Assembly (NCBI GenBank): GCA_964503595.1
Contig: CAZDAM010000025.1
Span: 1 to 34,711, forward strand
Direction: 5' to 3'
Origin: CAZDAM01 sp964503595
Lineage (GTDB): Bacteria > Muiribacteriota > UBA6191
Length of the DNA stretch: 34,711 nt
In this document: positions 7,062-16,012 of the stretch, piece by piece
Numbering within the stretch: position 1 is the first letter of the stretch
Layout: every line of letters begins with the position of its first letter
Notes under the pieces: model-generated
Told to the model about the DNA's origin: nothing
Seen by the model: only the letters and a program-made list of their open reading frames with translations
Database searches by the model: none
Program-made: the position numbers and the translations under genes

Positions 7062-9661
7062 GGTGTCTGTCCAAAATTTTTCAGCATGAAGTTTAAGAAG
7101 GCCTGGAAGTCGATCAGCCGGGTTTTGAGTTCAAATCCCTTTCCGACAGGCTCCAGGTTGGCTTCCACCTTGATTTTCTGTTCATCAAAAGTCGTATTCA
7201 GGTTCTGAATATAGGTTTCAAGCTGACCCTTGAGGGTCGTTTGGGAAACCCCCTGGGCTGCTTCGATGAATTCATGCTCATTGAGGACATTGCCATCCAG
7301 TTTCAGAATTGCCAGATACTCCCCCATGGAAGAGATCAGATTAGCAGTGGCTCCGCTCTTGAGAAGAGCCAGACCCGAGAAGCTTCCGGCCAGGGATTTC
7401 AGATCTCTGGTGTAAAAGGCAATCTGATCCGGCTGATTGATCAGATCCAGACGGGACTGGACCCAGGACTGGCTTTTCAGGGAATTTTCCGGTGTAACCC
7501 CGGTGTAAGACTCAGGGTTGGTCGAGCAGAGCAAAGCATTTTCTAAAATTGTGACGTGCAGGGTCTGTCCGGCACTGTGAACTGCAAACTGATGCTCAGA
7601 TTTCTGGGAAATCTGAACCCGCAAACCGGTCAGAGGGGCCACAATGCTTTGCCCGGAGATCCCTCTGAGGTTCTGCTTCAGAATCTGGGACTGCTCTTTT
7701 TGCAGGCGGGCAGCAATCATGTAATCCGGCTTCTGGTTGAGATTCAGAAGGGCGATGCCGGTCGTTTCGGGCAGAAGAGGTTTGAGCTGAGGCAGAATGG
7801 AGGCGATGGACATCTGGCCGGAAACCGGATGCAGGCGGGAGAATTCCTGAAGCAGAAGAACCAGCTTGGCCTGTCCGAGTTCAAGATAGGCCAGGGCATC
7901 TGAAGGGATGAGCTCCTTGAGATCCTTGATGGGCTCCAGGGTTTTTTGAGGAGTGGTTTCGGCTGCAGGCTCAAAGGCCTTTCGATACAGAGCAAATTCC
8001 TGAATCAGGCGATGAACGGCAGGGGCATCTCCGTGAGTCTGGGCCAGGCCAATGAGTTGATCATAGAATACCTTGATGGAAGCAGGACTTTTGTCGGCAC
8101 TTTTCAGGGACAGATAGCGGGCTTTGGCTTCTTCAATGGTCTGGAAAAGAAGAGTGTAAGCACTCTGGGGGTTTGTTTCCGAAGAGACTTCTTCTTCGGC
8201 AGGACGGGTGGTCGGAACTGCAGTCTGGACTTCTTCGGAAGGGTTGAGTCCCTTGAGTCTGGCTGCGATGGCCAGGTGGGTTTCCATCTGATCGGACTGG
8301 TTCAGCTCTTTGTAAACCGCAGCCAGATGTTCGTGGCTTTCCCAGGAGTCCGGTGACAGTTCAATGGCCTTTTTCAGGGCTTCTATGGCCAGATCGTATT
8401 CTTTGCGGCGATAGTGGACCCAGCCCAGGGTATCTACGAAAGCGCTGTTTTCCGGAACCATCTGGAGCACCCGCTGAATCAACTCATAGGCTTCATCGAT
8501 GTTGCGGTTGAATTCAGCATAGGTGTACGCCAGGTTGTTCATGGCCAGTGCATTGTCGGGTTCAAGTTCAATTGTGCGCTTGAAGGCCTCAATCGAGTCG
8601 TCAATGCGGTTTTCGTCATAATAGGCGGTTGCCAGATGAAAATGGACATCGGCAATCTGGCTGTCCTTTTCCCGTGCGGTTTCCAGAACCCGGATCGCAT
8701 CTGAAACCATGCCGCCGCGATAGAGGCACCAGCCCAGCGTATCCAGAAAAGATGGCTCCTCGGGGCTGATTTCGGTGGCAATTTTGGCATGCCGGATGGC
8801 ATTGCGCACTTCGGTGCTGTTCTGGCAGTAAAGCCAGGCCAGGTTGTTATGAGCCGACGGGTTTCTGGGATCAAGAAGCAGGATTCTGCGATAGACCAGT
8901 TCTTCGAATTCAAAAGGCAGGGCGAGATCCTGGGCCTCGTACTCCTGCTGCATGGTGATGTACTTGGAAGTGATGCGGGTAAAGAGCTGGCGGTTTCTGG
9001 GGTCCATGGAACGGGCCCGCTCATATTCCAGGGTGACCATGCGCATTCTGCGGTAGGGGCTTTCACTGTCTTTGAGAATATGGTTGTAGAAATTCCCCAG
9101 AGAATAATGCAGGAAAGCGTCATTGGTGGGCTTGAGGCTTGTCTGTTTCAGAAGGGTTTCCAGATCCTCGGACTGAAGTTCCGGGTTGAGTTTTTCCTGC
9201 AGCAGGGTCTGATAGGCCATGGCAACCAGAAGACGGGTCCAGCCACTGGTCTCCTCCTGCATGGCTTCGCGATGCAGCTTGCGAAAATACGGAGTGTCTC
9301 CTGCCAGGTTATTCAGATTTTTCAGGGTGTAATAGGCCTGAATGACGCGGCGATCCTGAACGGGCAACCTGTCCAGGTAATTACGGATGCTTTTGTAGGT
9401 CAGGCTTTCGGTGTTTTCCAGGCTCTCCTGAGCCGAGAAGGTATCCGTATAGTTCTGAAGATTGGCCAGAAGCAGCCCGTATTGCGCGGGGTATTCCTTG
9501 AGGTGCTTGAAAATGTATTCCTGCTGAATGGCAAGGCTGGAGCCGTTTTCTTCAAAAGCCAGACTCTGGAGTCCGAAAAGCGGGGGCTCGATTTCAAGTA
9601 TCTCCAGAGGGTTGGCCAGAACAGGAACAACCAGAAGACAGATAAGGACAAGATAGCGCAT
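7058..9661 (-). CDS. Secreted TPR-repeat protein with C-terminal DUF3352-like region
   Basis: An 867-aa protein with a signal peptide (MRYLVLICLLVVPVLANP) and at least six TPR repeats between residues ~180 and 480. Clear units are HNNLAWLYCQN, LDTLGWCLYRGG, HFHLATAYYDENR, MNNLAYTYAEFN, VDTLGWVHYRRKEYDLAI and HEHLAAVYKELN, each with the trailing Asp/Glu-Pro. A Thr/Glu-rich linker follows (~490-510). The last ~300 residues (from IPSDALAYLELGQAK) look like the DUF3352 type of secreted domain; this is a weak call. A strong ribosome site (GGAGG) lies 10 bases before the ATG and only 7 bases separate it from the upstream binding-protein gene. It is probably a periplasmic or outer-membrane-facing scaffold for partner proteins. 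Confidence 0.82.
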   Translation of the reverse strand: MRYLVLICLLVVPVLANPLEILEIEPPLFGLQSLAFEENGSSLAIQQEYIFKHLKEYPAQYGLLLANLQNYTDTFSAQESLENTESLTYKSIRNYLDRLPVQDRRVIQAYYTLKNLNNLAGDTPYFRKLHREAMQEETSGWTRLLVAMAYQTLLQEKLNPELQSEDLETLLKQTSLKPTNDAFLHYSLGNFYNHILKDSESPYRRMRMVTLEYERARSMDPRNRQLFTRITSKYITMQQEYEAQDLALPFEFEELVYRRILLLDPRNPSAHNNLAWLYCQNSTEVRNAIRHAKIATEISPEEPSFLDTLGWCLYRGGMVSDAIRVLETAREKDSQIADVHFHLATAYYDENRIDDSIEAFKRTIELEPDNALAMNNLAYTYAEFNRNIDEAYELIQRVLQMVPENSAFVDTLGWVHYRRKEYDLAIEALKKAIELSPDSWESHEHLAAVYKELNQSDQMETHLAIAARLKGLNPSEEVQTAVPTTRPAEEEVSSETNPQSAYTLLFQTIEEAKARYLSLKSADKSPASIKVFYDQLIGLAQTHGDAPAVHRLIQEFALYRKAFEPAAETTPQKTLEPIKDLKELIPSDALAYLELGQAKLVLLLQEFSRLHPVSGQMSIASILPQLKPLLPETTGIALLNLNQKPDYMIAARLQKEQSQILKQNLRGISGQSIVAPLTGLRVQISQKSEHQFAVHSAGQTLHVTILENALLCSTNPESYTGVTPENSLKSQSWVQSRLDLINQPDQIAFYTRDLKSLAGSFSGLALLKSGATANLISSMGEYLAILKLDGNVLNEHEFIEAAQGVSQTTLKGQLETYIQNLNTTFDEQKIKVEANLEPVGKGFELKTRLIDFQAFLNFMLKNFGQTP

Positions 9662-9668
9662 GGAGTGA

Positions 9669-11078
9669 TTACCTCCGATCGGCGGTTTGGGGTCTGAGCT
9701 CCATCAACACATCACGATCAATGGCCTTGCAGGCACGTCGGTAGGCTTCCTGAGCGCTCAGGGAGCCCTGAAATGCAGCTTCAACTTCCTGATTCACAAT
9801 GGTCTCGATTTTACCATAGCGCGGGATCCCCGGTCGACTGCGGGCATGGCGGGCCTGATCGATGAAAACGGCAAGCTCCCGATCCGTGGGCTTGAAGCCC
9901 AGTTTTTCCATTTCCGGCAGGTTGACCGGAATGGAACCCAGCTCGCGGCTGAGCCTGCCCTGAACCTCCGCGGAAGTCAGCCAGCTCAGAAATTCAAAAG
10001 CCTCCTGAGGGTGGCGGGTTGTCTTGAAGATGACGTTGGAATTGCCACCGATACTGGTGGTGGATTCAATTTTCAGTTCGGGTCGGCCGGGAATCAGGGC
10101 CACGCCGAAATTGAGGCCACTGGCCCGAAAGCTTGAGAGGTTCCAGGGACCACTGAAAATCATGGCATAGGCCTTGTTCTTGAAGCCGGTATCGGGCTGG
10201 ACTGAACCCGGCCTCCAGGCTCCGGCCTCAAGTCCCTTGCGGCTCAGATCAATCTGGTACTCCAGGCCGCGAATGGACTCTTCTTCATCCAGAAGACACT
10301 GAAGATTGGGGACATCCAGAATATCTCCGTTGTAGCTGTAAAGAAAAGGGAGGGACCACCAGAGAGTATTGGTCATGGCAAAGCCGAACTGGTCCGGCAG
10401 GCCGTCCTGATTGGTATCACGGGTGAGCTTGGCCGCCATGGATTCGAATTCAGCCCAGGTTCTGGGAGGGGTTTCCGGATTCAGGCCAGCCTCGCGGAAG
10501 AGGTCCTTGTTGTAGAAAAGGGCGACATTGACGAATTCATCCGGCAGGGCATAAAGACGCATGGCTCCGTTTTCCGTCCTCACCATGCCGGAAGCCAGAG
10601 CTGTGGGCAGAAGGCGTCTTTTCATGGCCTTCATATCCCCGAGTTCGTCCATGGGCAGAAGGGCCTTTCCGACCGCAAAGCGTGGAATCAGGCCGATATC
10701 CATGCGGGCAATGTCCGGGGCTGTATTGGAGTTGCAGGCGTAGAGGAACTTGTCCCGTTGCCCATCAAAGGGAATGCGGGAGATATGGACCCGAACTCCG
10801 GTTTTTTCAAACCATTCTTCCACCAGGGTTTCATACAGGCGGAACTGTTCATCATTGTAGGTTACCCAGGCGGTCAGTTCAACCGGCTTCTGGGATGTGG
10901 TTACGGCTTTTCTGCCGCTGTATTCCTCAAAGCGGCTTAAAACGGTATCTACTGCGTTTCCCTGAGGCTCTGGTGTTTCATAGAGGAAAGCATAAGCCAG
11001 AAGCATGGCCCCCAGAAGGGTTCCTGCCAGCAGAATCTGGGAGAGAGGTTCGGAAGAGAAGGTGCGACGGTCCATCAT
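9669..11078 (-). CDS. Family-1 (MalE-like) sugar-binding protein of an ABC importer
   Basis: Solute-binding protein of 469 aa. The ATG at 11078 overlaps the upstream permease stop (ATGATG) and has GGGAG 10 bases upstream; a second ATG follows at once. A longer open frame extends upstream but is only a shadow inside the permease gene. An N-terminal hydrophobic segment (ILLAGTLLGAMLLAYAFLY) is not followed by a lipobox Cys, so it probably acts as a membrane anchor. Binding-protein motifs include LTAWVTYNDEQFRLYETL, FYNKDLFREAGL, PPRTWAEFESMAAKL, DTNQDGLPDQFGFAM (usual in this family, not an EF hand), AYAMIFSGPWNLS and EAFEFLSWLTS. Substrate is probably a sugar or oligosaccharide, not determinable here. 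Confidence 0.9.
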   Translation of the reverse strand: MMDRRTFSSEPLSQILLAGTLLGAMLLAYAFLYETPEPQGNAVDTVLSRFEEYSGRKAVTTSQKPVELTAWVTYNDEQFRLYETLVEEWFEKTGVRVHISRIPFDGQRDKFLYACNSNTAPDIARMDIGLIPRFAVGKALLPMDELGDMKAMKRRLLPTALASGMVRTENGAMRLYALPDEFVNVALFYNKDLFREAGLNPETPPRTWAEFESMAAKLTRDTNQDGLPDQFGFAMTNTLWWSLPFLYSYNGDILDVPNLQCLLDEEESIRGLEYQIDLSRKGLEAGAWRPGSVQPDTGFKNKAYAMIFSGPWNLSSFRASGLNFGVALIPGRPELKIESTTSIGGNSNVIFKTTRHPQEAFEFLSWLTSAEVQGRLSRELGSIPVNLPEMEKLGFKPTDRELAVFIDQARHARSRPGIPRYGKIETIVNQEVEAAFQGSLSAQEAYRRACKAIDRDVLMELRPQTADRR

Positions 11079-12511
11079 TCTTTGACAGCTCCCTGGGTGA
11101 TGCCCTGAATAAAGAAACGCTGGCTCATCAAAAAGAGAATGACAACGGGAAGAATCATCAGGGAAGCTCCGGCCATCAGGATGGTCCAGTCTGTGGAATA
11201 CTGTCCCCGAAACAGGGCCAGGGTGACGGGTAGGGTGGCATTCATGGAATCCGGGGTGTTGACAATCAATTGCCAGAGGAAATTGGACCACTGCCCCAGA
11301 AAGGTCATCAGGAACAGGGTGGCCATAATCGGAAGACTCAGGGGCAGGACAATGATTCTTAAAACCTGGGATTCGCTGGCTCCGTCCAGAGCAGCGGCTT
11401 CAAACAGGGAGGCGGGGATGCCTTCAATTGTCTGGCGCATGAGATAGAGTCCGAAGATATTGGCCGTATGCGGCACAATCATGGCCCAGTAGCTGTTGAT
11501 ACCTCCAAGAATGGAGACAACGGCGTACTGGGGTACCACAAACATCATGCCGGGAATCAGCATGCTGGCCCAGAACATGCCGTAAAGCAGGTTCTTGCCG
11601 GTGAATTCCTTGCGGGCAAAGACATAGCCTCCCAGTGTGCAGAGAAATACGGTCAGAAGAGCGGTTCCGATGGCGACTGCAAGGGAATTGATGAAGGCCC
11701 GGCGAATCGTGAAACCACGACGGGGCTCAAACTCGAACAGGACCTTTTTGAAATTGGCCAGAGTGTAGAGCTTGTTGCTGAAGAAGCGATCCGAGAGCTC
11801 CTGAACCCTTTCCTTGGAGAAGAGACGGATTTGAGCCAGATCTTCGGGGCTCTGGAACGGACCTTTACGGGAATCCCTTAGATTCAGGTAAAGATCGAGT
11901 TCTTCATCGGCAAGTTCCAGAAGCTCGGTGTAGCCGGGATGCTCCAGACGATCGATGACAGAAGCATCACTTTGAAATACCTGAAGAAGGCGTTTCATGC
12001 GAAGCTGACCCATGAGGGGAATGGAGCCGAGTTCGTGAGCACCATCGAGTTCCCCGGTATTCTGCCGGTAGCGAAGAAGGGCCTTTGCTTCGTAATCCCT
12101 GAGTCCTGCCAGGTCCACAAGCTGCCTTTTATCCAGAGTGTTGATATCCAGACGGTTCGAGAAAACCTGTTCAAAGCCCAGGGTTTCTGTCTGGTTCAGG
12201 GGGCGGCGGATGACATCGGCGAGAGCTTCGCGGGCTTCTTTCATGGAAGGGAAGTGATGCTGGCTGTAAAGGTCCAGAATCTTTTCCTGGAGCTGATCCG
12301 TCTGAAGTTCATTCAGATCGACACCGGCTCTTAGGAAGTCTTTCCGGCCGGCCATGGCCAGACTGATTTTCTGAAAGGGAAGAAACTGGAGCTTCTCGGC
12401 GGTTCCGGGGACTTTGAGGGCTGTAGCTACCATCCAGAGAAACGGGCACAGAACAACAAGGGCGGCTGCGATCAGAAGCACATAAAGAATCAGTTGCTTA
12501 AGCGTACGCAT
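11075..12511 (-). CDS. MalG-type ABC permease with inserted helix-hairpin-helix domain
   Basis: The C-terminal ~230 residues are an ordinary MalG/UgpE-type permease: NSLAVAIGTALLTVFLCTLG, the EAA loop SLFEAAALDGASESQVLRI followed by VLPLSLP, and a C-terminal GAVKE. The family norm is ~280 aa, but this protein has 478. The extra ~200 residues lie after TM1 (8-30), between LQFLPFQ (~46) and the normal YTLANFKKVL (~249), so they should be periplasmic. The insertion holds ComEA/GspK-like helix-hairpin-helix sequence: LDINTLDKRQLVDLAGLRDY (121-140) continuing to GELDGAHELGSI, and a second unit ending GPFQSPEDLAQIRLFSKERV; a third, weaker one begins VDLNELQTDQLQ. The ORF is continuous and joins neighbours by TGATG and ATGA overlaps, so it is not an assembly artefact of two genes. 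Confidence 0.9.
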   Translation of the reverse strand: MRTLKQLILYVLLIAAALVVLCPFLWMVATALKVPGTAEKLQFLPFQKISLAMAGRKDFLRAGVDLNELQTDQLQEKILDLYSQHHFPSMKEAREALADVIRRPLNQTETLGFEQVFSNRLDINTLDKRQLVDLAGLRDYEAKALLRYRQNTGELDGAHELGSIPLMGQLRMKRLLQVFQSDASVIDRLEHPGYTELLELADEELDLYLNLRDSRKGPFQSPEDLAQIRLFSKERVQELSDRFFSNKLYTLANFKKVLFEFEPRRGFTIRRAFINSLAVAIGTALLTVFLCTLGGYVFARKEFTGKNLLYGMFWASMLIPGMMFVVPQYAVVSILGGINSYWAMIVPHTANIFGLYLMRQTIEGIPASLFEAAALDGASESQVLRIIVLPLSLPIMATLFLMTFLGQWSNFLWQLIVNTPDSMNATLPVTLALFRGQYSTDWTILMAGASLMILPVVILFLMSQRFFIQGITQGAVKE

Positions 12512-13443
12512 CAGGATTTCTCCGGGCTCAGGAATCTGGCCTGCAAAAAGGAAACGGCGAGGGCAAAAAACAGAAGGAGCCAGCTCATAGCTGAGGCATA
12601 GCCGTAGCGCCCTTCACTGAAAACCTGCCACAGGTAATAGCCGGAAATGCGGGTGGAGCCAAGGGTGGCGCCATCGAAAACCCCGCTGGAGTCAAGGACC
12701 TGGGGTCCGCCTGAAGTCATGGCGTAGATTTCGGTAAAGCCGTTGAGGGCGGCCATCAGGCCCGTGACGGTCAGGAAGAGGATTGTGGGCTTGAGCTGGG
12801 GCAGAGTGATGTTGAAGAAGGTTTCGACCTTGTTGGCACCGTCAATGGCTGCGGCTTCAAAGAGGTCTCTTGGGATATTGTTCAGGGCCGCAAGAAAGAG
12901 AACCATACCAAAGCCGGCACCTTTTAAGACCATGGCAAAGGCAATGGCCGGAAGGGCCAGCATGGGATCGGATAAAAATCCGGAATCATGAAAGGAATAG
13001 ACATTGAAAACCCGTTCCAGGAAGACCGTCAGAAACCCGTAGCGGGGGGAGTAGATCAGCTGCCAGATAAAGCCCACTACCAGCATGTCGAGGATATTTG
13101 GCAGAAAGAAGGCCGAACGGAAGAACATCTTGCCCGGAAGATTATTGTTGAGAAGAAGGGCCAGTCCCAATGCCAAGGCAATGGTTCCTGGGATGGTCAT
13201 ACAGGCGTAGACAATGGTCAGGATGACGGAGAAGAGAAAATGGGGGTCTCCCAGAAGGGCCATGTAGTTGGCGAAACCCACCCAGCGCATGTCCGAGAAA
13301 ACATTGAAAAGATCGGAATAGACGGATACGCGGTGAAAGGAGAGCCACAGGGAGTAAACGACCGGAAAGAAAAGGAAGATGGAGAAGATGGCAAGAAAAG
13401 GGCTTAAGAGCAGGTAAGCGGAAAAATTCTGGCGGATTTTCAT
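12511..13443 (-). CDS. MalF-type sugar ABC transporter permease
   Basis: Inner-membrane permease of 310 aa and about six TM helices, partner of the MalG-type protein encoded next. N-terminal YLLLSPFLAIFSIFLFFP and FVGFANY-type sequence (RWVGFANYMALL) are typical. The EAA loop is RDLFEAAAIDGANKVETFF then ITLPQLKP; the segment FTEIYAMTSGGP is a hallmark of MalF/UgpA permeases. I chose the ATG at 13443, which overlaps the dapF-like stop (ATGA), rather than an upstream in-frame start 7 codons earlier. It lacks the large periplasmic loop found in E. coli MalF; the extra periplasmic mass is in its partner instead. No ATPase gene accompanies the pair. Confidence 0.9.
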   Translation of the reverse strand: MKIRQNFSAYLLLSPFLAIFSIFLFFPVVYSLWLSFHRVSVYSDLFNVFSDMRWVGFANYMALLGDPHFLFSVILTIVYACMTIPGTIALALGLALLLNNNLPGKMFFRSAFFLPNILDMLVVGFIWQLIYSPRYGFLTVFLERVFNVYSFHDSGFLSDPMLALPAIAFAMVLKGAGFGMVLFLAALNNIPRDLFEAAAIDGANKVETFFNITLPQLKPTILFLTVTGLMAALNGFTEIYAMTSGGPQVLDSSGVFDGATLGSTRISGYYLWQVFSEGRYGYASAMSWLLLFFALAVSFLQARFLSPEKS

Positions 13444-14225
13444 GACTGGATACACTCCAGCCAAAGAATCTGAGCTATAAGTTTGGGCTGAAGTTCTATC
13501 ATCCAGGTTTCTCCCTTTTTCATGACCCGGGCGGCTCCACCCGGCTGCACAATCAGCATTTCTGTAAGCCCGTCCTGTTCAAAAACAGCTCGGGCACAGG
13601 CCAGTGCCCCGGAACTGCAGCTTGGAGTCCAGCCAACTCCGCGTTCAAAGACTTTCAGGTGAACCAGACTGCCTTTTCTTTCTGCCAGACCGAAATTGAT
13701 GCCGGCAGGAAAACAGTCCCGGTTTAAGGCAAATGATTCTACTTGCCTGTTTTCCAGCTTGTCAAAGCAGACGGCATGGGGATTTCCGGCATTGATGCCA
13801 CACCAGTTTCCATCAGGGAGGATTTTCTTCAGTCCAGCCTCAATGGCTGGGTCCCGGCTGACTTTGGCTGCCTCCACCCAGATGCCGTTTTCTCCGTTAC
13901 GAATCCGGTAGGTCTGACCCAGACTTGTCAGGTGAATTTCATCCTGAGGAAGCAGGGCTCCGAGGCAGGCAAATCCGTTACCGGAAAATTCGGCCTGGCT
14001 GCCATCGGAGTTGAAAAGCCAGACTTCGTATTCTCCGGCTTTCATGCAGTGATAATAGACCATGCCATCAGCTCCGATACCTTCCCGTCGGTTGCAGAGA
14101 TTCCTGGCAATCCGATCGGCGGGAATGGAATCAATTTCCGAGACGGCATACAAGAGAAAATCGTTGCCAAACGATGAAGCCTTGAAGAGGGCGGAGTCCA
14201 GAGGAAGTCGATACATGGCTTTCAC
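13440..14225 (-). CDS. dapF: Diaminopimelate epimerase-family protein (first catalytic Cys replaced by Ser)
   Basis: A 261-aa protein of the DapF fold. DapF interconverts LL- and meso-diaminopimelate in lysine and peptidoglycan synthesis. Recognisable elements are FGNDF (19-23), FNSDGS (71-76), GNPHAV (147-152) with the conserved His, FERGVG (193-198), and SCSSGA with Cys203, the second acid/base cysteine. The first catalytic cysteine, normally in CGNG, is Ser81 here (FSGNGFAC). That change abolishes normal epimerisation in studied DapF enzymes, so real function is uncertain. A GTG start overlaps the foldase stop (GTGA); an ATG three codons in (14216) is possible. It lies between a foldase and sugar permeases, not in a lysine operon. 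Confidence 0.78.
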   Translation of the reverse strand: MKAMYRLPLDSALFKASSFGNDFLLYAVSEIDSIPADRIARNLCNRREGIGADGMVYYHCMKAGEYEVWLFNSDGSQAEFSGNGFACLGALLPQDEIHLTSLGQTYRIRNGENGIWVEAAKVSRDPAIEAGLKKILPDGNWCGINAGNPHAVCFDKLENRQVESFALNRDCFPAGINFGLAERKGSLVHLKVFERGVGWTPSCSSGALACARAVFEQDGLTEMLIVQPGGAARVMKKGETWMIELQPKLIAQILWLECIQS

Positions 14226-15955
14226 AGTGTGTTGAGAATACGCTGGTCCACGTCAAGGGCATACCGGCCCATGACATCAGAAATATAATTCTTCAGAGTT
14301 TCCTGCTGGCGCTGACGGTTGATAGCTTCCTTGAGTCTGGGTTTGATTTCTTCAAAGCTGGCGACTCTTAAAGGAGCGTCCTTTTGAATCAGCTTCAGGA
14401 TATGAAATCCTCCCTGGGCTCCGGGAATGAGGTTCTGGGAAATCTGTCCATCACTGAGGCTTTCCACAGTCCGGTTCATTTCCTCGGTGATTGAAGTCCG
14501 GGGCAGATAGCGCATATCCCCTCCGTGTGGTTTGCTCAAAGGCTCTTCGGAAAGTACCCGGGCCAGATCAGAGAAGTGGCCCGGATCCATCAAGACCCGG
14601 TTCAGAATGTCCAGAGCACGGGTACGATCCCGGATGAAGATATGGTGGGTCAGATCACCTCTGGCCTGAACAAATCTGTCCGGATTGGCATCGTAGATCT
14701 GTTTGAGTTCTTCCTCAGATGGCGGCGGTGTCTGGCTAAGCAGGAGATTCTGCATGTCCTGAGTCAGCAAAACCTCCCGCAGAGCTCTTGTATGTCTTAA
14801 CACGGCTTCATGCATGTCCTTGCCGAAATGAAGGGGGTTTCTCTCGTATTTGGCGAGAATCAGGGCGATGTCTTCGCGGGCGGACCGGAGATCTGCCGGG
14901 GACTGGTTCAGGCGTTCCAGAAACCATTTCGGAAGGGTGGCCGGAAGAATCGTATCCACTCTGGATTTCATGTTTTCACCATCCACGATCAACTCCTGGG
15001 AATTCAGCTCGAACTGAAAGCGGAAAGGGTTTGAAGTCCTGGCAATGTAGTCACGGGTCATCTTCCACATCATTTCTGATTCCACTACGGATCTGACCTG
15101 TTCGTAGGGGGTGATCTGACGGGTGACATCAGCGGTTTTCAGGAGGATGTGAAAGCGATTCTGGTGACGCAGGACGGCTGAGAGGCTGCCGGTTTCCATG
15201 GATCTGAGGGTTCGGGCGAAGATGTAGGGAACAGCAGATTCCATGGCCTGGGTTACAGACTGAAGGCCGGGGCTGGATTTCAGGGCATCGACCTGACTGA
15301 TGCTGACAAGTTCCTCGGCTGTCGCGGCACTCAGGTAGGCAAAATGAAACAGATCCCCCTGGCTGAAAAGGTTCTGATTGGCGTCGTACCATGCCAGCTT
15401 TTCTTCTTCCGTGGGGGGGGTAAGACCCCGCTTGAGCAGAAGTCCCAGAAAAGTCTGAAGTTCCAGAGTGTTCAGACGGGAGCGGAATTCCTCCTGCCGA
15501 TCCAGTTTTTTGCCTTCGGCATCCTGAACAATGGCCAGGTGGCGGTGCAGTTCGTTGACCAGTTTTTCCTTGAGATCTTCACGGCTTTGGCCGGCATTGG
15601 CCGGATCCTGGGCCAGACGGTTGAGTCCGTCCAGAAATTCGGTCTGACTCAGTTTGCGTTCCCCGACTTTCAGCACAATGGGCTCATCATGAAGATGCCG
15701 GGTGGCCTGGATTACGGTCTGATCGAGTTTGATCCGATCCATGGCCAGCTCCTGAATCTGATCTCCGATGATGGTTGTGACCATCTGGGGCAGCCCGGTT
15801 CTGACATCCGCAAGAACGGTGGATGCAATGGCATCGGTCTTGGTACCAAAATCAAGAATGGGGATCTGGAAGCGGGCTCCAAGCTCCAGAGCCATCAGGC
15901 TTGCCACCATGAGCCATAAAAAGGGAAGTGATTTGATCCAGGGATTCTCTTGCAT
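14222..15955 (-). CDS. Membrane-anchored PpiC/SurA-like peptidyl-prolyl isomerase
   Basis: Foldase-like protein of 577 aa and first gene of the minus-strand operon. A single TM anchor (residues ~8-26, LPFLWLMVASLMALELGA) places the rest in the periplasm. A SurA_N-like helical region with ERKLSQTEFLDGLNRL and EKLVNELHRHLAI follows. The C-terminal rotamase domain spans ~430-530, with THHIFIRDRTRALDIL, FSDLARVLSEEPLSKPHGGD, YLPRTSI and GGFHILKL, a typical parvulin pattern. A second, degenerate rotamase-like segment may lie at ~190-275. The family helps fold exported proteins. AAGGA lies 7 bases before the ATG. Substrates could include the secreted products of this operon; that is inference. Confidence 0.85.
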   Translation of the reverse strand: MQENPWIKSLPFLWLMVASLMALELGARFQIPILDFGTKTDAIASTVLADVRTGLPQMVTTIIGDQIQELAMDRIKLDQTVIQATRHLHDEPIVLKVGERKLSQTEFLDGLNRLAQDPANAGQSREDLKEKLVNELHRHLAIVQDAEGKKLDRQEEFRSRLNTLELQTFLGLLLKRGLTPPTEEEKLAWYDANQNLFSQGDLFHFAYLSAATAEELVSISQVDALKSSPGLQSVTQAMESAVPYIFARTLRSMETGSLSAVLRHQNRFHILLKTADVTRQITPYEQVRSVVESEMMWKMTRDYIARTSNPFRFQFELNSQELIVDGENMKSRVDTILPATLPKWFLERLNQSPADLRSAREDIALILAKYERNPLHFGKDMHEAVLRHTRALREVLLTQDMQNLLLSQTPPPSEEELKQIYDANPDRFVQARGDLTHHIFIRDRTRALDILNRVLMDPGHFSDLARVLSEEPLSKPHGGDMRYLPRTSITEEMNRTVESLSDGQISQNLIPGAQGGFHILKLIQKDAPLRVASFEEIKPRLKEAINRQRQQETLKNYISDVMGRYALDVDQRILNTL

Positions 15956-16012
15956 TTTCGTCCTTCTCTTTTTTGAATTGGGGCATCATACTACGTTGGT
16001 CAAAGGATGGAT

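Noticed and set aside
8789..9697. 302-codon plus-strand frame over the TPR gene
   Set aside because: Opposite-strand shadow of TPR coding sequence, which has a signal peptide, repeats and a ribosome site.
10405..10440. Asp-rich DTNQDGLPDQFGF in the binding protein, like an EF hand or dockerin
   Set aside because: This segment is common in family-1 solute-binding proteins and does not indicate a separate calcium-binding domain.
11079..11291. 71-codon upstream extension of the sugar-binding protein
   Set aside because: Lies within the permease coding region and reads as low-quality His/Pro/Ser sequence; the ATG overlapping the permease stop is far better.
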